Below, piece by piece: positions 45,335-55,911 of a DNA stretch of 64,000 bases (the first letter of the stretch is position 1; each line of letters starts with the position of its first letter). The notes under the pieces are model-generated. The model was not told the DNA's origin and did not search any database. It saw only the letters and a program-made list of their open reading frames with translations. Source of the stretch: Bradyrhizobium sp. SK17 (GTDB lineage Bacteria; Pseudomonadota; Alphaproteobacteria; Rhizobiales; Xanthobacteraceae); contig NZ_CP025114.1 of NCBI RefSeq assembly GCF_002831585.1, positions 221,479-285,478 of the forward strand. Reading direction: 5' to 3'. The position numbers were made by a program, and so were the translations under genes.

Positions 45335-47946
45335 TTGCTGGTTCATACTGAGGTTGTCGATGGACCCTTGGCATTGCGAATGCGACGCCTCAATGCCGCA
45401 CGCGACCAAGCCATCGGCCGTCAGATCCTGACACTCCCTCTTCTCGCGGCTCGGCTCGCGGGTGGGTTCATCGCACCGGCGACGCAGGAAATCTTGTATC
45501 CGGCCATAAGGCAGGCGCTCGAGGCGGGCGGATACGAGGATATCGACAAGGTTTGCCAACTGCCGGGGATGCCGGCGGCTGTGCTGTCCGCGCTTCGAGA
45601 CTGGTGGGACGTGGAGGCCCCAGGCTCGTTGCCCGACAACGCTCGCCTCAGAGACTTCACTTTACTCGAGCGCCGCGTGCGAGGCGCGCTGCCGGCCGGC
45701 ATGCTGTCCCCACCCGATCTGGTAAGAGCAGCCCTGGAGAGACTTCACTTTGCCCCGAAGTTAGTCGGCGCGATCACCATTCAAGGCGTTCCCGGCGTCA
45801 AACCCGTATGGCGTCCGCTCTTGCAGGCCCTCTGCGAGGCGGTGCCGGTCCGATGGATTGGATCACAACACAGCGGGCGCGCCTGGTTCGCCGGAGAGAT
45901 TGAGACATACCCCACAGGGGCGGCGTTGCTCCTCTCCGCTGATCTCTGTGCCGATCCACGAAGTGAAGTGAGAGAGGCGTTGCGCTGGGCGCGCGCGCTT
46001 GTGACGGCCGGAAAAGCCTCTCCCAATGAGATCGCCATCTCGGCGGCTTCGCCAACTGCGTGGGACGACGCGTTTCTGGTTCTTTCGCGCGAGGCGGGGC
46101 TTCCCGTGCACTTCACACACGGCATTCCGGCTCTAGCGACCCGCGAAGGACAGGCCTGTGCTGCACTCGCGGACATCCTGTTACGCGGGCTGTCGCAAGA
46201 CCGCGTGAGGCTCCTGTTTGCCCGTCTGCCGCGCAGTCCGGCCAAAGATAACCTGCCCGGCGACTGGACCAAAGGGTTGCGGCGGAGCGCCGCGCTGACG
46301 AGCCCGGGACTTTGGCGGCACGCTCTCGAGCAGGCGCGGGGAGAGCGGACAGACGGCGATCTCGCGGAACGCGCACTGTTGCCAATTCTGGATGACTTGG
46401 CTTGCGGCATCGCGGCTGCCGACGCGGTCGGGCGCCGTCTGTTGAGGGGACCTACAATGACTTTGTGGCGCGACGCGTTGCGTATGGCGCCCCCGCAGGC
46501 CATCGAGCTCTCGTTGCAGGCGCTGCGCATTGCGGACGGGCGTGAACCCGGAAACTCGATCGCGTGGGGACCTGCAGGTCACCTAGCGGCAGCCCCTCGC
46601 GCGCATGTACGCCTCATTGGGCTTGACGCAAACGCGTGGCCGAGACGGTCGAGCGAAAACCCGATCTTGCCGCAGCACCTGCTGGGACACATCAGACTTC
46701 CGTCTGCGGAAGCGGGCCAAAACGACCAGGCGATGCATGACATCATCATCGATCAATCTCAGAGTTATACGCTTTCACGCGCTTACAGGAGTGCGACGGG
46801 CTCTCTGCAAGCAGCCAGTACCTTGTGGCGGAGGGATAAGGAGCGCGTCGTCGGGCGTAGCGCAATCCCCGCGCATGCCTTCAGCGAGAGCGATCGTCTC
46901 TATGCCCGCCCGACCGATGCCGGGAAGGACCCGCAAGTGCGCGCAAGTCGGGCCTGCTGGCGGGCCTGGTGGGAAAGCGAGCAGCTCACCGCGCACGACG
47001 GGCGGATCCGTCCCGACCATCCGCTTATCGTCGACGCCCTCGCGGAAATTCAATCCACGACGTCTCTCCATCGGCTTCTGTGCGATCCGCTGGGGTTCGT
47101 CTGGGAATACGCGCTTCACTGGCGCCAGCCAAACCTCGACCCTCAGCCGCTCGCGCTCGACCATCGCGCGTTTGGCGAACTCGTCCACTCCCTCATCGGA
47201 GGCGTGCTGCGCGACGGTTTGCCTCGAAACGCCGACGAGATCGGGATCGCTCTGGACCGAGAGGCGGCGCGTCTCGCCGACGCGTGGCCGATCATTAGGG
47301 CCGTTCCACCCGGCCTTCTTTGGGGCCATACAATAGCGATGGCCCACGAGCGTGCGCTGCGAGGCCTCACAGAAGCTCTGGGCGAACAGCGCGGCGTGAC
47401 CTGGACAGAGCTTTCCTTCGGCGAGCCAAGCGACGCGCCTCACCCGTGGACCACACTCGCACCCGTCCCGATCGGGCAGACCGGCGTTTCCTTCCGGGAA
47501 GGATTGATCGACTCGACGAGGATGCGGGGCGTGGCGCTGCGATCATCACTGACTACAAGGTCGGGACAGCGCCTGAGCGAAAAAAACCGATCGCGTTCGA
47601 TCGCGGCGCTGAACTTCAGCGCGTCTTCTACGCCCTTGCGGTGCGGTCCCTGCTTCCAGAGCTCCGGAGCGTGAGCTCGCAGTTGACGTACCTCAAGCAC
47701 GACCCCGCGCGCACCCTAAGCCTGACAAACGAGGAGCTTGAGAAGGCCATTGAGCAGGCGGTTGGGTTCACCGACGCGGGCGCTCGCCTGCAACGCAGTG
47801 GCGAGATCGCGCCTGGATCGGCGCCGGCATTCTTCGACTCGCTCTCCGTTGCCCTGCCGGCGGACCTGGACTCGTATCGCCGTGTGAAGCGTCGTTCGTT
47901 TGCTCAGGCAAACGGTGCGCTCGACAAGCTTTGGAGCAGCCAGTGA
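45335..47946 (+). CDS. AddB-like helicase-nuclease subunit with a frameshift
   Basis: The frame 45335-47674 encodes a protein resembling AddB: UvrD-like repeats without an N-terminal Walker A, a PD-(D/E)XK nuclease at the C-terminus, and segments such as RLIGLDANAWPRRSSENPIL. The nuclease active site (GRIDRLDEDAG, then AIITDYKVG) is in a different frame, entered near 47496, and continues to 47946. One extra G in CGGGAAGG would join them. An SD (GGAGGGGG) precedes the TTG start at 45335. It overlaps the AddA-like gene, so the two form an operon. Whether the frameshift is biological or a base-calling error is unresolved. Confidence 0.75.
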
Positions 47947-50900
47947 GCGTGCCCGACTTCGACGCCCGCCGGCGGGCACTTACTGATTTCAAATCCAACA
48001 TGCTGGTTGAGGCCGCGGCTGGCACCGGCAAGACGTCGTTGATGGCCGCCCGCGTCGCAATGATGATCGCGACGGGAATTGATCCTGCAAAGATCGCCGC
48101 GATCACCTTCACCGAGCCGGCGGCGAGTGAGCTCGAGGCGCGTATACGCTGGACCATCGACGAGCTCCGCAATGGCCGGCTGCCTCCCGCGCTCTCGGGG
48201 GTTCTCTCGCTGCCCTTAGGCGAAGCGATGCGTGCGCAGCTCGCTTCGGCCACCCCACGCATCGGGGAGATAACGGCAACGACGATTCACGGCTTTTGCC
48301 AAGCCATCCTTCGTTCGCACGGGATCGACGCGGCGCTTGACCCTGGTTCACGCGTGGTCGACGAGACCATTGCCGATGCCCTCTTTGATGAAGTGCTTGC
48401 GGCTTGGCTCAAGGAGATGCTGGCGCGTGGTGACGAGCAGGACGGTCCGGTTGCTGTTCTTGCGAAGGACGATCCACTGGGCGTGGTTGAGCGGATCCGT
48501 GAGCTTGCCGACCTTCGGCGAAAGCATCGCAGCGCGACCGTGCCAGCCCCGGATTTCTCAACACGGCCGGACCGCACTTTCGCGGACGCCGTTACGGCGT
48601 TTTCTCGCTGGCACGCCGCGGGACCCGGAGAAACGTGGACAGCTGATCTCATCGCAGATCTCGACCGCCTTGTTGCGTTCTTCGACGGCGATCACGCGAA
48701 GGCCGAATTCTCCGTGCTCTGGCGACTGACTCAGCCACCGCGCATAAGCATGATGCGACAGAAAAGCATCGACCTGCTGCCCTACGACAGGACGCGCTTC
48801 TGGAGACAGGCGCTCGGAGAAGCGGACGGGCGCCGTCGCGGACAGGAAGCAACCGAACACTTCGAAACGGTACAGACGGCTTACCGGACACTGATCGGCG
48901 CCATTGCGCAAAGCCTCGTACATGAACTAGCTGCGCACCTAAGCGGAGTGATCGACGCCTACGATCGGCGCAAGCGCGAGGCGGCCGTCCTCGACTTTGA
49001 TGACTTGCTGCGACAGGCGCGAGCGCTGATCTGCGAAAATGCTGATATTCGCGCCTGGCTCGCTGGCCGGTACGCGTATCTGCTGGTCGATGAATTCCAG
49101 GACACCGACCCCGTGCAGGCCGAAATCGTATTTTGTATAGCCGCGCTGTCGCAGCCCGAGACTTGGAGCAGCGCCGTTTTGCGGCCCGGAGCGCTGTTCC
49201 TGGTCGGTGATCCCAAACAGGCGATCTATCGCTTTCGCGGCGCTGACGTTGAGTCCTACGCGCTCGCCAAGTCCGTCATTGCAAAGGCCAAGAATGGCTG
49301 CCTGCTAGCGGTCACCGCGAATTTCAGGTCCCGCCCGGAGATTATCGCGCACGTCAATCGCGTGTTCCAAGATGTTCTCGAGAAGACAGGACAGCCGGGA
49401 TTCGTGCCGCTCGCTCCGACCCTTGAACTGCCGCCACTACCTTTCGCCGCGGCCGCGAAACTGACAATCGACGTTCCGCGGGACGCGAACGCCGAGGAAC
49501 AGCGCGAAGCGGAAGCGTCCGCCGTCGCAGAGCTGTGCGCGCGCTTGATTGGTGCCCTGCCAATCTGCGGGCCGGATGGGATAGAGCGATATTTGCGCGC
49601 AGGCGACATTGCGTTGCTCGCGCCTACACACACGGACCTCTGGCGCTATGAACGCGCCCTCGAAGGACGGCGCATCGCGGTGGCGTCCCAGGCAGGTCAC
49701 GCGCTGTTCCGGCGCCAGGAGCTTCAGGACATTCTCGTCCTGATCCGCGCGATCGCGGATCCGCTGGACACGTTGGCTTTCGGCGCTCTCATGCGAGGCC
49801 CGGTTGTCGGGCTGCGTGACGAAGACCTTCTCGATATCACGGCGGCGCTTTCTCCCGACCAGGACGGTCGTCGGCGCTTCCAGCTACGGACGCCGTCGGA
49901 CGAGGTAAGTCATCCCCTGGCAAGAGACATCCTGGTAAAGCTTCAGGCACTTCACCGCCTTGCCGCGGAACTCACGCCGATGCAGCTCGTCGCCTTCGCG
50001 ATAGAGCGCTTGAACTTGCGAGTGATTATGGCGGCACGGCACGGCCAGCGGAACGCGCGCGCGCTCGCGAACCTTGACGCCATCGTCGAACTCGCCAGGC
50101 CCTACAATGTTGCTGGCCTGCGCGCCCTCGCGCTCGATCTCCAACGCGGATGGCAGAGCAAGCGCCGGCATCCAGAAGGAAGGGTCGATGCGTCCGAGGA
50201 TTCGGTGGAGATCGTCACGATGCACAGCGCCAAGGGTCTGGAATGGCCCGTCGTCATCACGGTGAATTCTTCAACCCGCTTCAAGCCTCAGGACCAGTTT
50301 GTCTATCGGCAATCCGACGATACGATCCACTGGGTCGTCGGGGGCATCGAGCCGCCCGCACTTGCGGCAGCCCGCGAAGAGGAGGAGTTTCGCGAGGCAC
50401 GGCAGCGGGAAAGGCTTTGGTATGTCGCGACGACGCGCGCCTGCGATCTGCTGGTGATCCCCGAACTGCCGGGCGCACCCTCACGCTCATGGTCGAGAGT
50501 GATGAATCTCGGGCAAAAGGAACTTCCCGAGATCCAACCTGACATGTTGCCTGAGCCCGTCCCGAGCGCTGTGCAGCCCGTCGCCAATGATCAGTCTGAG
50601 ACCATATTTGCGGCCGAAGGCGAGAGACTGGCCGGTGCTTCGCCGTCGATCATATGGGATCGTCCGAGCGAACGCGACGCGGATCGCAGCGCCGAGATTG
50701 TGGACGCGTTCGTTGTCGACGACGCGTCTCATGCGCTGCCGGAAATAGATGGTGCCGGGGCGCTGCGCGGTACGATCTTGCACAAGCTTATGGAAGAGCT
50801 CCTGACTGGCGAGCTTGGCTCGTTCCGAGACCATGCGGCAGCACGCGCGACCGAGCTACTCGCGCAGCTACAATCGAACGTGCACGACGAGAGGGATGAA

Positions 50901-51230
50901 GGGGGCCCCGACGCGCTCGAAATGGCGGAGACGGCCCTGCGCACTTTGGCTCTTCCTGAACTCGCACCCTTTCTCGGACAACTAATTCCTGAAATCCCGC
51001 TCTGGGCGGCAAACCCGCCGCACTACCTCGTCGGACGCGCAGACGCGGCGGTCGTCGAGGGAGAGCGCATTGCGCTCGTCATCGACTGGAAGTCGGACGT
51101 GAACCCCACGGCGGCGGCACACAGTGCGCATGCGGCGCAGCTGCGCGACTATATCCGCGTCACAGGCGCCGAGCGGGGCGCTATCGTCTACATGTCCGCA
51201 GCGCAAGTGTCCTGGATTGAACCTACCTAG
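47943..51230 (+). CDS. AddA-like UvrD helicase with nuclease domain
   Basis: A protein of about 1,095 residues. The SF1A helicase motifs are AAAGTGKT (Walker A, about residues 25-32), LLVDEFQDTDP (Walker B), GDPKQAIYRFRGAD and VTMHSAKGLEWP. A C-terminal PD-(D/E)XK nuclease has LVGRADAAV then LVIDWKSD. This is the AddA architecture, which resects double-strand breaks or degrades linear DNA together with AddB. The start is GTG at 47943 (overlapping the previous stop) or TTG at 47931. Location on a plasmid beside ietAS and Gabija suggests a defence role, which is inference. Confidence 0.88.
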   Translation: MSVPDFDARRRALTDFKSNMLVEAAAGTGKTSLMAARVAMMIATGIDPAKIAAITFTEPAASELEARIRWTIDELRNGRLPPALSGVLSLPLGEAMRAQLASATPRIGEITATTIHGFCQAILRSHGIDAALDPGSRVVDETIADALFDEVLAAWLKEMLARGDEQDGPVAVLAKDDPLGVVERIRELADLRRKHRSATVPAPDFSTRPDRTFADAVTAFSRWHAAGPGETWTADLIADLDRLVAFFDGDHAKAEFSVLWRLTQPPRISMMRQKSIDLLPYDRTRFWRQALGEADGRRRGQEATEHFETVQTAYRTLIGAIAQSLVHELAAHLSGVIDAYDRRKREAAVLDFDDLLRQARALICENADIRAWLAGRYAYLLVDEFQDTDPVQAEIVFCIAALSQPETWSSAVLRPGALFLVGDPKQAIYRFRGADVESYALAKSVIAKAKNGCLLAVTANFRSRPEIIAHVNRVFQDVLEKTGQPGFVPLAPTLELPPLPFAAAAKLTIDVPRDANAEEQREAEASAVAELCARLIGALPICGPDGIERYLRAGDIALLAPTHTDLWRYERALEGRRIAVASQAGHALFRRQELQDILVLIRAIADPLDTLAFGALMRGPVVGLRDEDLLDITAALSPDQDGRRRFQLRTPSDEVSHPLARDILVKLQALHRLAAELTPMQLVAFAIERLNLRVIMAARHGQRNARALANLDAIVELARPYNVAGLRALALDLQRGWQSKRRHPEGRVDASEDSVEIVTMHSAKGLEWPVVITVNSSTRFKPQDQFVYRQSDDTIHWVVGGIEPPALAAAREEEEFREARQRERLWYVATTRACDLLVIPELPGAPSRSWSRVMNLGQKELPEIQPDMLPEPVPSAVQPVANDQSETIFAAEGERLAGASPSIIWDRPSERDADRSAEIVDAFVVDDASHALPEIDGAGALRGTILHKLMEELLTGELGSFRDHAAARATELLAQLQSNVHDERDEGGPDALEMAETALRTLALPELAPFLGQLIPEIPLWAANPPHYLVGRADAAVVEGERIALVIDWKSDVNPTAAAHSAHAAQLRDYIRVTGAERGAIVYMSAAQVSWIEPT

Positions 51231-52530
51231 CGCGCTCACCAGGGCGGATTGAGAATCGGCGAGGGCGAGCAAACCAAAACCCCGCGCGACCCACGGGTCA
51301 TCGCGACGTAGAGATTGCGCGCGTTGAGAGCGCCGGCATTGAGAACAACCGAGATGTCGGCTTCGAGACCTTTCAGGAGCAGGGTGCTTCCGACGGAACG
51401 CCTGGCGAGGGGCCGGCCGATGAGCCGAGATTGTTCTCGGATCGTCACCGTCGCCTCTCGGAACGAGGGTCCGCCGGGAGAGGCTGCAAGTTGCAGAGCC
51501 CGCTGGGCTGCTGCCAGCACGGCGGGACGGTAGCACCGAACCCCACCCGCGCGGTTGATGGCGGTGAGAAGATCCGAGACCTCTGCAAACGACCGCGACG
51601 CTTCAAACCTCACGGCCGTTTCCTCGATACCGGAAAGGGCCCGTCCGAGTTTACCAGCATGAGCTGCCGCAACCGACCGCACGAGGTCGTCTGCGGAAAA
51701 GGCGCTCATCAAGTTCTCTGCAAAATCGGCCACGACGGAGAGCGCTTCGGGTTTCGCGAGGTCGAGCGTACCGCCAAAATCCGTAAGATCGCGCAGGTCC
51801 ACAGCCTCGACCGTCACGGCTCCCGCGACTTGGCGGGCGAAACGACGCTGTCCGCGAGGGTCCGTGCTGTCACCGATGATCAAAACCTTCGTCTCGCCCG
51901 GCGCGTCCACCGCGGCTGCCGCTTGCCGCAGCGCATCGTCCTGGCGACCATCGAGTTGAATCCACCGGACACTGCCAGGTGCTGTCCGAAGGTCGATCGG
52001 CCTGCCTGCCGCTAGGTCAGGTCGTATCGACAGCAACCACTTACCTAAATCGTGCGCCCCTGCGTTGTTCCATCTCCACGGAGTCACAAGTTCTCCGACA
52101 ATCGGGAAAAACGACACCACGTCCGCCTGCCAATCTGCCAACGGGTCGGCGCCGAATCCAAAGATAGACTGAAACGGATCTCCGACGATGGCGGTGGGTA
52201 GACTTTGAGCCAACCAGGTTACAAGGGCGTGCTGGCGGATCGAACAGTCCTGGTACTCATCGACAAATAAGCATCGGAAATTGGCGGCGAGAACGTCATG
52301 AAGGTGCCCGGCGGCAACCAGGCGCGCTGCCGTGTCACGGATGGCTTCGTAGTTCGGCCGGGCGCCAGTTACGATTCGCGGATCGTGTCCCGCGCGTTGC
52401 GGAAACGTAGAAATCAGCCTGATCGCGAAGCCGTCGAGTGTCGTGGCGCGGTAAACACTCGGCTTCACGCCCGCCCTTTCCAGGCGGCCTCGGAGCGCGG
52501 CGACCCCGGCGTTGGTGTGTGTCAGCACTA

Positions 52531-53577
52531 GAGCGTTTCATTGCTTAATTGAATCGGAGGGGATTCCGGTTTTGGGCGGTTTGTGATTCAAGATGCTGAC
52601 TGGATTGGAGGCCAGCATCGCATGACCCGACCTCTTTCCCTTGATCTTCGCGAACGTGTGGTGGCGTCGGTTCTGGCGGGCGAGAGCTGCCGGTCTGTGG
52701 CGGAACGGTTTGGCGTTGCGGTCTCATCGGTTGTGAAGTGGTCACAGCGGCAGCGGGCGACCGGCTCGGTTGTGCCTGGCAAGATGGGCGGTCACCGCAA
52801 GCCTGTGCTTGATCCGCACCGCGCCTTCATCGTCGAGCGGATCACTCAGACGCCTCACCTGACGCTGCATGGTCTGAAGGCGGAACTGGCAGCCCGTGGG
52901 GTCAAGGTCTCACACAACGCGGTCTGGCTGTTCCTGCGCCGGGAAGGGCTGCGGTTCAAAAAAAACACTGTTCGCTCTCGAACAGGCTCGCGCCGACGTC
53001 TCTCGTAGGCGTCAGCGTTGGCGATCCTGGCAGGCCGGGCTCGATCCGGGCCGCCTCGTCTTCATCGATGAGACCTGGATCAAGACCAACATGGCCCCTT
53101 TGCGAGGCTGGGGCCCCAAAGGGGCACGCCTGCGCGGCTTCGCCCCGCACGGTCACTGGCGTACCCTCACATTCCTCGGCGCGCTCCGCCATGACCAACT
53201 CACGGCACCCTGCGTCTTCGACGGCCCGATCAACGGCGAATGCTTCTGCGCTTATGTGAAGCACCTTCTCCTGCCAACCCTGCGCGAAGGCGACATCGTC
53301 ATTCTCGACAATCTCGGAAGCCACAAGTCGAAAGCTGTCAGGCAGATGATCCAGGCTGCTGGCGCCAGGCTCTGGTACCTGCCGCCATACTCGCCCGACC
53401 TCAACCCGATCGAGCAGGCCTTCTCCAAGATCAAACACTGGATGCGGCAAGCTCAGAAGCGCACCATCGAGGACACCTGGCGCCACATCGGTCAGCTCGT
53501 CCAGGACATCCAGCCTCGCGAATGCGCCAACTACTTCGCTAACGCGGGTTATGCTTCAGTCAAAATGTGAAACGCTC
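52531..53577 (+). mobile_element. IS630-family element, copy 1 (in gajB)
   Basis: A 1,047-bp element with ends GAGCGTTTCA and its complement TGAAACGCTC, flanked by the TA target repeat (52529-52530 and 53578-53579) that IS630 elements always use. It is identical to copy 2 at 57905-58950 by my reading except for one G. The transposase reading frame is the intact version here. Confidence 0.93.
52622..53570 (+). CDS. IS630-family transposase (two overlapping frames)
   Basis: The first frame (ATG at 52622, stop at 53008) carries the helix-turn-helix (MTRPLSLDLRERVVASVLAG, then SVAERFGVAVSSVVKW). The second (open from about 52896 to 53570) carries the DDE core: VFIDETWIKTNM (Asp), ILDNLGSHKS (Asp) and SPDLNPIEQAFSKIKHW (Glu). 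They overlap at a run of eight A residues (about 52959-52966), where slippage or frameshifting would produce the fused transposase, as is usual in this IS group. Confidence 0.92.
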
Positions 53578-53689
53578 TAAGATGGGTTTCGAGCCGTCGT
53601 GCCGCGTGAGAGCATCGGTGATGAGCTGGGTCTTGCCGCAGCCCGCAGGCGCTATCACCAGCCCGCGGTTTATCGAGCGCAGGTCGATT

Positions 53690-55408
53690 TCAACGGCTGC
53701 CATCTTCGACCCAGTCCCGAAGGCCGTCGATGACGCTGGTGAGGCTGGCATCAGCCTCGCCGTAGGCGGGGCCGACGATCGTCCGGCCCGCCGTTTCCAT
53801 CGTGCTAATGGTCTTCAACCATCCAAAGCGGGCTGCCGCGTTTCCGAGGAGGGTGCGACTGTCGGGGGCCAGACCGTCTATCAACGCCTCGGTCTCCAGA
53901 TCGCCGAGCGTGTTCGCGCCATTGGAGATTGTCCTGATATGCGCTTCGATCAAGGCGCGATCCTTCGTCTCGATAGCGAGCTCGAGCAGTTCGCTCACAG
54001 GACCGTCCGGCAGTGCGGCGAACAATTCCTGTTCGAGCGCTCGCCCGCCGCCCCATGCGAACACCTTGCCACCGCCCGCAATAAAAGCCGCTTCTGCCGC
54101 TGTTGGAGCGGGCTTGTCACTGTCTCTCAGGATGGCTATCCAGTAGCCGAGGGATTGCAAAGCGGTCGCGCGGCTGAAGGTCTCATCGCCGTTGCCATTG
54201 ACCAAAGTCGCGCCACATGCCGACAGCGACGTCTCGCCGCTCGCGGTGAAGTGCTGGTCCAGACCACGCATTAGACCGATTTCGCTGCCGCCCTCGCACA
54301 CCACAATGGACGACGCGAGTAAGGCGTGGGCGTGGGCGCGGATGGTGCCCTGTACGTCCCCGGCGTCGCTCGCGCGTCTGACTGTATGCTGCCCGCCGTT
54401 CCTGCGGACGATGTGAAGCTGGTGTGCGTTCAACTCGGCGACGGCGATCGGCGAATGGCTCGTCGCGAAAACCTGCAGCGGCGGTACTTCTTCCTTTGCG
54501 CCCAAAGCACCAAGCAGGCGAATGATGCGATGCGGCTCGAGCCCGTATTCGAGTTCGTCGATGAGAAACGTGGTGACCTTCTCGGCCGCCTTCCGCTGCA
54601 ACGCCGCGATCAGCAGGCGCGACGAACCGAGGCCAAGGGCGCGGAGCGGCACCCCTTCCTCGTCATGGAGTGAGATGGTCCCGCCCGTGAAGGTGACCGA
54701 GCCGGCATCGATGAGCGCCTGGACGGCGGCGCCCACGGGCACCCCCATGTCTCCGGCAGCCGCCTTGACCAGCTTGAGCGGCTCCGCGAGTTCCTTGAGA
54801 TCTTTTTGGTCGAAGGCGTCGCGCATCTCACGCGCCGCCCGCGTCAGCTCCTTTGATGCGTCGGTCTTGCCATCGGTGAGTTTGGTCAGCACGGATCCGC
54901 GTCGCCAAGTCAGATGGGTGTCGCCGGTGACGCCAAGCCTAGCGGGCGCGACGCGCGTGCGATCAGCCCAGTTGAGGTTGCGGGTCCGACCTGCAGCCTG
55001 CGCGCGGGGCGAGACGAGCGTCCACTCCGGCTCGAGGTCGTCCTGGACGGTGAGCTGCAGAGTCAGCGTGGTTTCGAGGCCGGAGCCGGGCTCCGGTTCC
55101 ACCACCCCGGTAGCTGAATTGAAGCCCACGAGGAAGTCGCCGTAGGAGTCGATGTTCTTCAGAGGATCGTCCAAGGCGCCGAGAGTCAGTGCAATGCGGA
55201 TGGGGTGACCGAAATCGAGAGCGTGGAAGTCGGCGTCGGTGAAGGAGAGCGACCGCCGTGCGCCGAGGCAAAGGTCGATGGCATCAAGGATGGTGGACTT
55301 GCCGCTGTCCCCGGGCCCAATCAGGCAATTTACCCCTGGACTAGGCAGCCAGCGAAGGCTCTTGACCGCCCGAAAGTTTTCGATCTCAAGCACACGGACC
55401 AACGCCAT
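53690..55408 (-). CDS. gajA: GajA, OLD-family ATPase-nuclease of the Gabija system
   Basis: A 572-residue protein: N-terminal ABC-type ATPase with Walker A GPGDSGKS (31-38), signature-like GLGSSR (259-264), Walker B FLIDELE (281-287) and switch His in TSH (316-318). A Toprim nuclease domain follows, with Glu372 (VVCEGGSE) and the DSD motif (429-431, ILRDSDKP). Length is close to the 578 residues of the founding GajA. The adjacent UvrD-like gene makes this a Gabija antiphage pair, in which GajA nicks DNA when nucleotide levels fall. The frame opens at 55534, but the ATG at 55408 starts at the ATPase domain. Confidence 0.87.
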   Translation of the reverse strand: MALVRVLEIENFRAVKSLRWLPSPGVNCLIGPGDSGKSTILDAIDLCLGARRSLSFTDADFHALDFGHPIRIALTLGALDDPLKNIDSYGDFLVGFNSATGVVEPEPGSGLETTLTLQLTVQDDLEPEWTLVSPRAQAAGRTRNLNWADRTRVAPARLGVTGDTHLTWRRGSVLTKLTDGKTDASKELTRAAREMRDAFDQKDLKELAEPLKLVKAAAGDMGVPVGAAVQALIDAGSVTFTGGTISLHDEEGVPLRALGLGSSRLLIAALQRKAAEKVTTFLIDELEYGLEPHRIIRLLGALGAKEEVPPLQVFATSHSPIAVAELNAHQLHIVRRNGGQHTVRRASDAGDVQGTIRAHAHALLASSIVVCEGGSEIGLMRGLDQHFTASGETSLSACGATLVNGNGDETFSRATALQSLGYWIAILRDSDKPAPTAAEAAFIAGGGKVFAWGGGRALEQELFAALPDGPVSELLELAIETKDRALIEAHIRTISNGANTLGDLETEALIDGLAPDSRTLLGNAAARFGWLKTISTMETAGRTIVGPAYGEADASLTSVIDGLRDWVEDGSR

Positions 55409-55521
55409 CCTGCTTCCCCCGCTCGTTCGCCACTGGGAGTGTCCACCGAGTGGGTGGAAATCAGCGACTCCCAGTCGAAACCCTCGTATCAGCGCGGGCG
55501 ACATGGCTGAACTTGACTTAC

Positions 55522-55535
55522 AATGCAAATGCATT
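55522..55535. promoter_or_regulatory. Candidate operator of prlF-yhaV
   Basis: AATGCA and TGCATT form an inverted repeat with a 2-base spacer, 35-48 bases before the prlF start. A TTGACT lies at 55513-55518. AbrB-type antitoxins repress their own operon, so a site here is expected. Confidence 0.45.
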
Positions 55536-55569
55536 ACATGGGATGCTGTAACGATGCAAGGAGCGGGTT

Positions 55570-55911
55570 ATGGCCAAGACCGCTGAAATCCTCGAAATCC
55601 CCGCGACCATCACTGAGCGCGGCCAGACGACCGTGCCCGCCGCCATTCGCAGAATGCTGGCTCTCGGCAAACGCGATCAGGTCGTGTTTCGCGGGCTCGC
55701 GGACGGCACCGTCGTGATCGCGAAGAAGCAATCGAGCGCCAACGACGGCGATCCGGTGATCGGCAGGTTCCTCGCCTTCCTGGCGCACGACATGGCGAAC
55801 GAGCCGGCGCGAATTCGGCCAGTGCCGAAGTCGCTGGTCGCGCGCGGCAAGGATCTCGCCAAGGGCGTCAAAGTCGATCTCGACGCGGCGCTGCCGGAAG
55901 ATGATGCGTGA
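55570..55911 (+). CDS. prlF: PrlF-type antitoxin (AbrB/SpoVT fold)
   Basis: A 113-residue antitoxin whose N-terminal swapped-hairpin AbrB domain reads EIPATITERGQTTVPAAIRR then VFRGLADGTVVI. The C-terminal half (IGRFLAFLAHDMANEPARI) is typical of PrlF and wraps the toxin. It is coupled to yhaV by a 4-base overlap, and its own promoter region carries a short palindrome. Confidence 0.92.
   Translation: MAKTAEILEIPATITERGQTTVPAAIRRMLALGKRDQVVFRGLADGTVVIAKKQSSANDGDPVIGRFLAFLAHDMANEPARIRPVPKSLVARGKDLAKGVKVDLDAALPEDDA

Larger units (their letters stand above)
51236..53703 (-). pseudogene. gajB: GajB (Gabija UvrD-like helicase) split by IS630
   Basis: The 5' part (53580-53703) encodes a start and Walker A, INRGLVIAPAGCGKTQLITD. 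After the IS630 insert the frame resumes at 52528 with VLTHTNAGVAALRG and runs through FVDEYQDCS (Walker B), GDPFQSIFGFG (motif III) and LYVAMTRGSRGVLV (motif VI) to 51236. Without the insert the gene would code for about 473 residues, close to known GajB. It starts 14 bases inside the gajA stop, the Gabija gene order. The insertion separates Walker A from the rest, so helicase activity is lost. Confidence 0.85.
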
